From: Brachionus manjavacas
Lineage: Eukaryota > Rotifera > Eurotatoria > Ploima > Brachionidae
Direction: 5' to 3'
Length of the DNA: 64,000 nucleotides
Assembly: GCA_019054805.1 (NCBI GenBank)
Contig: JAHQIY010000023.1
Location: 186,001-250,000, forward strand
Below are positions 56,859-64,000 of the stretch, piece by piece (position 1 is the stretch's first letter; each line of letters opens with the position of its first letter). The translations under genes and the position numbers were made by a program. A model generated the notes under the pieces. The model was not told where the DNA came from, ran no database searches, and saw nothing but the letters and a program-made list of their open reading frames with translations.

Positions 56859-57515
56859 GGAATCTTGAAGTTGATGATCAATTCAAAATGTCATTTTAAT
56901 TCAAAATGTTTGTCTTTCGAGGTTAAAATTAATCTTCGAATTAATTTAAATAATTTTAATGTTACGCTTTTTACATTTTATGTAGATTTAATACGAGAGT
57001 AATTAGTATTTTTTTTATTTTTTAATGAGAGTAAAGATAGTTTTTTTGCAAAAGTAAGAGTTTATTATTTTTATTATTTTTGGAAAATAGCCAATATTCA
57101 AGGTGTTTTCTAGCTAATTTAATTTTAATTGTTATAAAATTTAAACTATATAATTAACTCTATAATTAAGAGAATAAAATGTTTGATTAGGGCTTAACTG
57201 TTAGAGTCCTCAACACGAGTTTACGGTACTTAATTCGAATTTTTAAATTTCATTTTGAATTTTAGATAAAAATACTTTTGAAATAAAAAAATTCAAAAAA
57301 AAATTAACAAAAATGATTTAATGCAATTAAATTCGATTTTGTCAATGCATTGAGAAAACATTTTTTTTAATTATTTTATTTTTTAAATCTACATTACATG
57401 TGAAGCATGTCACAATAAAATTATTAAAATTAATTTGAAGATTAATTCTAGTAACTAGAGATAAAAACTTTGAATTGAAACGATATTTTGAATTGATCAT
57501 CAACTTCAAGATGCC
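56859..57515. mobile_element. Family Y foldback element
   Basis: 657 bases. The left arm GGAATCTTGAAGTTGATGAT runs about 115 bases; the right arm is its inverse, ending ATCATCAACTTCAAGATGCC. No reading frame. Solo arms lie at 12343-12440 and 52500-52551. GGMAT ends and long arms resemble the element at 4541-5510, so a Mutator-type origin is likely; the flanks (CAAAATTTT and AAAATATTT) only weakly match. Confidence 0.75.
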
Positions 57516-57712
57516 AAAATATTTTACATTTTGAAACTAAAATTTAACAAAAATAAAATTATTTATCATTATTTCATAAAATATTTTACAAAATTGAGTG
57601 TTTATACCATTGTGTTTTGAATTAGAAGTTGATGTTGTCCGTCCAAAAAAGTCAAAAATAAAGTGTACCAAAAAATACTGAATCGATTTTTTTCCTCAAA
57701 TCAATGCTTCTC

Positions 57713-58381
57713 TCAACTTAATAAATTCAGCACATCCTTGTATTTAATTTGAACAGCTTTTGATATTATAATTTTAAAATATTTTATTTCATTCCATTCG
57801 AAATTTGATTTTTATCTTACCAATATCAACTGGCCTTTTACCTCTTTCATTTTTGATGTTTTTATTGGCATTGACTTTAACTAGATATTTAATAACATGT
57901 GTATGACCGGATAGAGTCGCTATTTATTCGAATTATTTAAAAAAATACTTATTTAAAAATTTATTTAATTAAAAAAAAAACCTAAGTGTAACATTGTGTT
58001 TCCGTCGTTGTCCTGACTGTTTAGAATACTTAAATCTTTCTCCAGTAACAACTGTATTATTTTAAGTGATCCTTTGCTTGCAGCTGAAATTGAAGAAAAA
58101 TAAGTAAATTTAAATTGAAAAAAAAACATTAGAAACCTTTGTGACATGGCATAAAACCATAATAACATTTTGATTTAATTAAGCTTGGATGCTCATTTGC
58201 AATATAGTCAACTATAGATTCAGATTCATTTACTACAGCTAGACAAAAATTAATAAATAGTATTAATGTTAATCAATAATACCCCAATGTAAAATTGTCT
58301 GGCCCAGATTATCTCTTTTAGAAATATCGCCATTATTATCGATTAAGAATTTTAACATTCGCAGGTTTCCATCAGCACTGG
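57713..58381 (-). CDS. TIR-ankyrin gene: ankyrin exons 3 to 7
   Basis: Five exons separated by introns of 44 to 64 bases. Repeats in order: ASADGNLRMLKFLIDNNGDI (58381-58283), AVVNESESIVDYIANEHPSL (58238-58137, the most divergent), AASKGSLKIIQLLLEKDLSI (58083-57982), ATLSGHTHVIKYLVKVNANK (57919-57821) and AVQIKYKDVLNLLS plus stop (57756-57713). Each exon starts at the same point of the repeat, so repeats can be gained or lost by exon duplication. Confidence 0.85.
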
Positions 58382-61300
58382 CTAAATAAATTAGTAATAA
58401 TCAAAACTCCATCAAATTATATAATTATTTATTTATTTTATTTCTATTTGCACTTTGTGTGTAATCAGATTTACGCATTCTGCATTTCAATAAATAACTT
58501 TACTATACTATACTAAATTAAAATATAATCGATTCTAAATTTTTTTAAAACGAAATTGTGATCTAAATCTAACAAAGCTGTCTCTTTTAAGAAAAAATTA
58601 AATAATTTAATATTAATCAAAATAAAATTGTCCTAAAGTGTTTTATTTTAATTTTTTTGAAAATTTATCAATTTTGAAATAAAAAATTAAAGTATCTTTT
58701 TTAATTAAAAAAGTGATATTTAAAAATAACAAAAAAATCTCCATCTTGCAAGTGAAAATGTTCCTTTTCAAACTCAATTGAAAACAAAATGCAATGGTCA
58801 GAAAGAAGGAGACAAAGAAATAAATTCAAATCGGACTGTTAATTCGATGTAAGAAGAACAAAGAGATAAAACAGAAGACAATTGTGACGATTCACTTTTT
58901 TTTTATCTACAAACAAAAAATAATCATGCTCCTTATAAAAATATAATATTTATTTTTTATATCTTTTTGAATAAAATAAACGCTCACTAAAAATACCATT
59001 AAATTTTATTAACAGATAACTTTATTCTAAAAAAAAGAATTTTTCATAATTATATAATAAATTTCTGGGGTTTATATTATTGATAATAATAATAAATACA
59101 GTATAATGGGTAAGATTTCATTATTTTACGTAATTTTACGTCTGAAAAACTAAGCTTACATTCATTACATAATTTCTTGAATGTAAGAAAATTTAAAATA
59201 ACATAATCTTACACTAGTTTAAGTTAGTTTGGCCGAAAACGCTTACGGCCAAAAAAAACTGAATTTTAGAGGAAAAAGTGGATAATTTTATATAAAAAAT
59301 TAATAAAAAATTTTTGAAAAAAAATATTACACTTTATTTAATTTTTTTTTACATCATTTATGTAAAAATACACAATTTACTGTAATAATATATAATTTTC
59401 TTTCATTTTTTTAAATTGATGTTAATGTTTGTTAAGAATCTATATTTTTTTGCCAAAAGATGATTTGCAGTTGATTTAATTCACATTAAACTTTTACATT
59501 TATTTAAAATTATTTTTAAAGCTTTTCAAAAATAACATGGATTTAAAATTTATAGGGAAATATTAGCTGATTATTTATTATTAATGCTTGCAAGAAGAAG
59601 TAACTCAAGGAAAACTTAAATGGTAAATACTTGACATTATTGCGATAACTTTTAATATTTAAACCAAAAAAGGTAGTTGGAAAAATCTTCAATAGAAAAA
59701 ATTGCCCATGTCTCATATTTATAAAATAGATCATTCTTTGAAATTTTCAAAATCTTTACAAAAATTGTTTTAAAATTCGCACTCGGGTAAATTAAAACCA
59801 AAAAATATTATTTTTTATTTTTTAATTATTTTAAATATTTTTTTTTTCTCTTAAATGAAATAATGTTTATCTTGATATGAAGTAAGTTCTTTTAATATGT
59901 CTAAAAATAGAAAACCAATTTATTGCGCTCTTCAGATAGATTTTAAAGGTAGAGGATTAAACTCAGATAAAAAAGATCACATAAATATGAAAATGAAAAT
60001 TGAACATATTATAGTGTATTGAAATTGCCTCTCTCCTAACTCGACTTGATTGCCTCCTGGATCGACTCGGTAAACCGGTTTCGAATAAATTTATCTAAAA
60101 AAAAAAGGGAAGAGAAAAGAGAAAAGAGAAAAGAAAAATAGTAAAAAAAAATAATAATTTTTGAAATTAAAATAAAGTAATAAACATTAACATTTAAAAT
60201 TAAAATTATCGGATGTTTCAATTCTTTTGTCTTAAGATTATTAATTTTATTTTTATTTTTTTTTTCTACATCACCTACAAGGCGTTCATTGAATAAATAA
60301 TAATAATAATAATAATAATAATTAGATCAGAGAAAAAAAACATAAAATTAAGCATTATTTTTTAAAAAAGTTAAAAAATAAAAATTTTTCATCTGTTAAC
60401 AGAATCGAAGGTCTTAGCGATCATGTAATGGGAAAGACTTACATAGATATCGACTTACAAAACTTTCCAAATGACCAACCGTTCTATTTTGGTGTAGACA
60501 TTAACGGCGGCAGTGAAGATGCCCACTTTTATCTTGGTGTTACTTCTAAGCAGTTGTTGTCACACATCAAAATAGATTCAATTTTCCATGCAGACTGTAC
60601 TTAAAAAGTCGTTAAGTACGGATTTCCTCTTATAGTGTTTGGTGTGACAAAAATTAAGCGTAAATTCGTTCCTTTAAGCTTTATGGTTACCTCTAGTGAC
60701 CAAGAAAATGAATTACGACTAAAAAATTTATTTTTTTAATTCACTTTTTTCTTTGATAAATAAAATTGACCTATGTTTTTCTAACAGCTATACAATATTT
60801 CTATTTTTTAGTTATATTTTTTTACGTTTTAATAAATTACAACAAAATTTATGGGTCTGTCTCTTTGTTTATGTTTTTTTTAATTCACTATATGTGAATT
60901 TTAACCAACTCTTTTAAAGAATATAATTTCACTCTAAAAATAGAAAATTTAAACAAAAAAATAGGAATAAATTTTGATATTGCCTATTCGATATGTTTTT
61001 TCTTTCAAAAATTTAATTTCCGAAATAAAACTGCTAATTTAAGCTTTCAAATTTTTTTTTTCTAAAATAATATAATTAGGTCGCAAAATAAATAAAGAAT
61101 TTAAAATGCAAAATTTTAGTATTTTAATTTGATTAAGATACAGATAAAATTTAATTGTTCTATGACAAAATTTCCTTAAAATTTTGTCAAAGAAGAACGT
61201 TTAGGTAATCAAAATGAAATTAAAAAAAAATTTTATTATTTTAATTAAAAATTATAATCAAATTAATTATGAATTTTAGTTAGTGTCCTTAGCATTTGTT

Positions 61301-62789
61301 TTTACTTCTTAAACTAAATTCAATTAATAACCTTTCTAGCTTGGATTAATACTCAAGACAATCAATGTAAAAGCTTGATTTTTGTACATTGAATATAAAC
61401 TTGAAGAAATTTTATTTTCATTTTATTTTCAAAAATAATTAAATTACGGTTGAAAAAAAGCATTAATAACATTCCTGAATTATTTTTAAAAATAAAATAA
61501 ATTTGATCTATTTGATACATTATTTTTCATAAATTTTTTTATTTTTTTTTAAATACTTAAATGTTTGCATTAATTTGCATTAGTATATCAGATCTTCTCG
61601 ATAGACGTTTAAGACTATTTATGCTCCGTCCATAAATAGTTAAATTCTAAATAAATGAAGAAAGAAGTGGCGCCATGTTCCTGTGAGCCACTAATTAGAA
61701 GACTGTAAACAGTGTGAATATTATTAATATATAGAAAAATTTTCAAATAATGTATGAAGATGAATGTGTACTCCAAATGCTTTAAATAGCTATTGAAGTG
61801 ACACGAGGCTAATATGCTGTGAAAAAATAAATGAAAATAAACTGTTAAAATATATGTTCAATAATATTTGAGGTGGTGGACTTTCTTACAAATATTTTTA
61901 TCTACTTTGATATATCTTTTTTTCAGAATTAAATATATACCAAAAAAAATTAGAAAATTATTTGCTAAAAATTTTCCCAATTTTGAAATTAATTTAAAAA
62001 TTAACTGATCCTTTTTTCTAGATATTTTTAAAATTTGAAAACTAAAAAATTTAACTGACTGTTAAATAAATCAAAAAAAATCTAAAACTTACCATCATGT
62101 AAACTTATAGTACCATAAGTGTCTTCGGCGTTCACATCTCCATTATTTTGCAGGTACTCACGCACAATATTCATATCACCGTTTTGAACGGCTTAAATAT
62201 TCATTACTTATTTATCTATTTTTCTAATACTTTAAATTTACCCTCTCTAAAATCAAATTCAGAAATTTTTTTAAAAACTTTGATCGCTAGAGACAAAAAA
62301 ATCATGGAGATTATTATTTTATTTGACTGTAAAAAAAACTTTACAATTTTCTTTTGGATATTTTATTGGCTTTATTTGGTGCCTGATTTGTTCGATGATC
62401 GTTTCCTCCCAAACTAAATTTTTCTCATACTTTATGTACAATAAATTGCTTACCAGAAAGCCAACACCACCTAGATCATTTAAATGAACTTTTTCAAAAA
62501 GAATTGGCAATATAATCTTATCTTTTTGGTTTCTTTTGCAATCGCTTGCAAAATTTATTTCGCGTTGACAATTTTCAGATTTGGAATATTTTACTGTCAG
62601 ACAACAAATGATCATTCTTGAGCGTCTAATTGCCTCGGCAATCTCGTTAGTCAAATTGTGGCCTGTAAGCATGCTTTTCTCGTCCATCCATACGCTATAA
62701 CCATTTCTGGTCAAGATAGAATAAAGATTTTTTACATCTGGCTTAATGTCCCAATTATAGGAAATAAATATATCATTTTTATAATCCAT
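57713..62789 (-). CDS. TIR-domain ankyrin-repeat protein, seven exons
   Basis: Predicted 329-residue protein. Exons: 62789-62345 (TIR), 62191-62093, 58381-58283, 58238-58137, 58083-57982, 57919-57821 (one ankyrin repeat each) and 57756-57713 (last half repeat). All ankyrin exons are 99 or 102 bases, all introns are phase 1, and the summed length is 990 bases. The TIR domain starts DIFISYNWD, with WMDEKSMLTG as the second box and SENCQREINFA, whose Glu77 is at the place of the catalytic Glu of NAD-cleaving TIR domains. Ankyrin signatures such as LHLG and GNLRMLKFLIDNNGDI follow. TIR proteins serve in innate immunity or NAD-based cell death; the role here is inferred. The 3.7 kb intron 2 holds a MULE fragment. 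Confidence 0.85.
58382..60399. other. Intron 2 of the TIR-ankyrin gene, left part
   Basis: AT-rich. 59125-59215 has short self-complementary stretches (AAGCTTACATTCATTA / TTGAATGTAAGAAA). 60268-60323 is a plus-strand LINE-like 3' end (ACATCACCTACAAGGCGTTC with an AAT-repeat tail of about nine units). Otherwise nothing recognised. Confidence 0.4.
60400..60738 (+). pseudogene. MULE transposase core fragment
   Basis: A frame reads GLSDHVMGKTYIDIDLQNFP and AHFYLGVTSKQLLSHIKIDS, then IFHADCT, where a stop sits in place of the usual Tyr, and KVVKYGFPLIVFGVTKIKRK then FVPLSFMVTSSDQENEL. HADCTYK..KYG+PL.V.GV is the first catalytic Asp block of Mutator-like transposases. One stop only over 110 codons, so this is a fairly young fragment, on the strand opposite to the host gene. 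Confidence 0.75.
60739..62092. other. Intron 2 of the TIR-ankyrin gene, right part
   Basis: AT-rich. 61585-61830 is less AT-rich (GACGTTTAAGACTATTTATG, GTGGCGCCATGTTCCTGTGA) and may be a repeat of unknown type; no coding motif. Confidence 0.3.
62093..62191 (-). CDS. TIR-ankyrin gene: first ankyrin exon
   Basis: Ninety-nine bases, SVQNGDMNIVREYLQNNGDV and NAEDTYGTISLHDG, one complete ankyrin repeat (helix-helix-loop with G at the phase-1 boundary). Acceptor ATATTTAAG, donor GTAAGT. Confidence 0.85.
62345..62789 (-). CDS. TIR-ankyrin gene: TIR exon
   Basis: 148 codons plus one base. MDYKNDIFISYNWDIKPDVK, GYSVWMDEKSMLTGHNLTNE, RRSRMIICCLTVKYSKSENC, QREINFASDCKRN and DKIILPILFEK are in the usual TIR order. 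The donor GTAAAG at 62344 leaves T to join CC of the next exon. The open frame continues 26 bases past the donor to a chance stop at 62319. Confidence 0.88.
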
Positions 62790-63010
62790 TATTGAACTAG
62801 TTTTTTTATGCTTTAGCCTGTTTTATTTGCTTTACTTTTTAATAATTTAACATTTAAATTTCACTTTGAAATAATTAATTCAAATATGTTTTTTTAAAAG
62901 GTTGCTATCGACTTGATGATAGTTGCTAGCAACTCGTTGGAAGTAAAATGATAACGAATCTGGTATAAAATTGAAAAAAAAAAAATTTTATTTAAAAAAA
63001 AAATCAAAAA
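62790..63010. promoter_or_regulatory. Divergent promoter region between TIR-ankyrin and GNAT genes
   Basis: 221 bases between two start codons on opposite strands. It holds the perfect 12-base palindrome GTTGCTAGCAAC at 62922-62933 and a related GTTGCTATCGAC at 62901-62912, 21 bases apart. TATAAAA occurs at about 62963 in the direction of the GNAT gene. The GTTGC half-sites recall RFX X-boxes, but the spacing is two bases too short. Confidence 0.45.
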
Positions 63011-64000
63011 ATGACTCATTATTCTATCGAGGCAAAAAACAGCAAAAACGTAGATGTAAAACAAAGGCAAATTATTTTAGAAGACAAGGAATGGTTTGTC
63101 AAAGAGTTCATTCGCAGCTTTTTGTTTGTGTATGCAAACAAAGTATTTTACATAAGCAAAGACGATAGAGAAATTTTGCTCAGCCCAAAGGATATGAAGG
63201 AGAAAGAAAAATGGCTGATCGAAACTGCTGAAGACGATTTTAATGATTATGTAGCTAATCCAAAGCCTGGCTTCAAAGCCCTTGCTGGTTTTATCGATTA
63301 CACTCCTGTTGGAATTATTCTGTACAGGGAGCTAAAAGAAGAGCGAGTGTTGTACTTGGCACAAGGTTTTATAGTGCCTGAATACCAAAAGAAAGGTATC
63401 GGCTCTAATTTGTTGGAAAAGCTTTTAGAGCAAATAGCACAAGATTATGACGAGTTTCATGTGTTGACTCGACATCAAAATGATGCTGCCATGAGCTTGT
63501 ACAATCAATTGGACTTTTCAGTTGGTACTTCTGCAATTGTGGAAAAGTATGGCTACAATCCAATGCGATACATTTCATTTTTCAAGCATTCGCCTAAAAG
63601 AAAACAAGCTTTTGATGCTAAAAAAGTTGAGCACACAGATCTTGGCGCTCAAAATGAAGAATGGTTTAGAACACAAATGAAAGCCATTTACAAGAGCATT
63701 TATGACTCAAAGTCGCTTCTAATTCAAAAATCAAATGGACCAGTTTCGCTTGGAATCGACAGTTTTGCTGAAAAAGAAGAATGGATTAGTGAAACAATTG
63801 AGAATTGTTTGCACCAGTTTTTGGCTAGTCCAAAGCCCGAATTTAAATCACTAGTATTCAATTATGAAGAGCAGCCTGTTGCATGCTTTCTCTTCGAGGT
63901 AAATGGTGACACTATTAATGTAGTAGAGGCATTTGTGATCGAAGAGTACAGAGGTAAAGGTTTATTCAAGCTTTTCATCAACACTATTTCATCATACAAA
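63011..64000 (+). CDS. Tandem GNAT N-acetyltransferase, 3' end outside the window
   Basis: 330 codons open to the window end, no intron. Two GNAT (acetyl-CoA-dependent N-acetyltransferase) domains in tandem. The first has FIVPEYQKKGIGSNLLEKLL, the Q/R..G.G acetyl-CoA loop, at about residues 127-146, and FHVLTRHQNDAAMSLYNQLDF; the second has FVIEEYRGKGLFKLFI near residue 312. Each half starts with a related EW/KEKEKW helix and a NPKPGFKAL or SPKPEFKSL segment, showing internal duplication. Substrate unknown. GNAT double-domain proteins of this kind are common in bacteria, so transfer is possible but not shown. The start ATG is the first in frame, with AAAAA before it. Confidence 0.8.
   Translation, partial: MTHYSIEAKNSKNVDVKQRQIILEDKEWFVKEFIRSFLFVYANKVFYISKDDREILLSPKDMKEKEKWLIETAEDDFNDYVANPKPGFKALAGFIDYTPVGIILYRELKEERVLYLAQGFIVPEYQKKGIGSNLLEKLLEQIAQDYDEFHVLTRHQNDAAMSLYNQLDFSVGTSAIVEKYGYNPMRYISFFKHSPKRKQAFDAKKVEHTDLGAQNEEWFRTQMKAIYKSIYDSKSLLIQKSNGPVSLGIDSFAEKEEWISETIENCLHQFLASPKPEFKSLVFNYEEQPVACFLFEVNGDTINVVEAFVIEEYRGKGLFKLFINTISSYK

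Noticed and set aside
60036-60221. Minus-strand frame with GAGAAAA repeats
   Set aside because: Purine-rich simple repeat translated by chance.
62148-62417. Plus-strand frame of 89 codons
   Set aside because: Lies across the first TIR-ankyrin intron and its two exons in complement; no family signature.
62922-62933. GTTGCTAGCAAC as a canonical RFX X-box
   Set aside because: Half-sites fit, but the centre is two bases shorter than the X-box consensus, so it is reported only as a palindrome.

Overview
The window is AT-rich animal genomic DNA with several spliced host genes set among a dense population of decayed transposons. The genes (a Cav2-type calcium channel, phospholipase C epsilon, the golgin GM130, a TIR-ankyrin protein) show a bilaterian metazoan. 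Short introns of about 50-55 bases, extreme AT content and bacterial-looking accessory genes (a VanX-type D-Ala-D-Ala dipeptidase, a tandem GNAT protein) would fit a rotifer such as a monogonont. That placement is inference only. No rRNA, tRNA or CRISPR array was recognised.

Layout. Positions 1-22732 (+) hold the 3' half of a phospholipase C epsilon gene: Y box, C2 and two Ras-associating domains in four exons, separated by 5-9 kb introns packed with LINE, MULE, Tc1/mariner and pogo remnants. Positions 22900-26500 are a LINE graveyard that includes internally deleted copies. Positions 26816-28798 (+) encode a complete, intronless GM130/GOLGA2-like golgin. Positions 28930-31960 are CR1-like LINE and mariner fragments. 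Positions 32435-50020 (-) hold an essentially complete Cav2 alpha-1 gene. Its twelve exons add up to a 2147-residue protein with all reading-frame phases compatible; its introns hold MULE, mariner, CR1-like and MITE insertions. Positions 52776-53534 (-) encode a secreted VanX-type dipeptidase. Positions 55293-57515 hold a MULE remnant and a foldback element. Positions 57713-62789 (-) hold a seven-exon TIR plus ankyrin-repeat gene of 329 residues. It is divergent, across 221 bases, from a double-GNAT acetyltransferase gene that starts at 63011 and runs off the window end.

How the genes relate. Phospholipase C epsilon and Cav2 are both signalling genes, but nothing in the sequence shows co-regulation. 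GM130 is a Golgi tether. The TIR-ankyrin protein and the VanX-type enzyme could each act in responses to bacteria; that is inferred from family knowledge. The head-to-head arrangement of the TIR-ankyrin and GNAT genes suggests a shared promoter.

The mobile fraction is the other theme. Mutator-like (MULE) transposase pieces occur at five places. A perfect 970-base foldback element has a 9-base target duplication. A pogo element that lost its catalytic domain carries a second element inserted in its own right terminus with a clear 10-base duplication. At least four LINE families recur, two of which end in a short hairpin followed by an AATA-rich tail.
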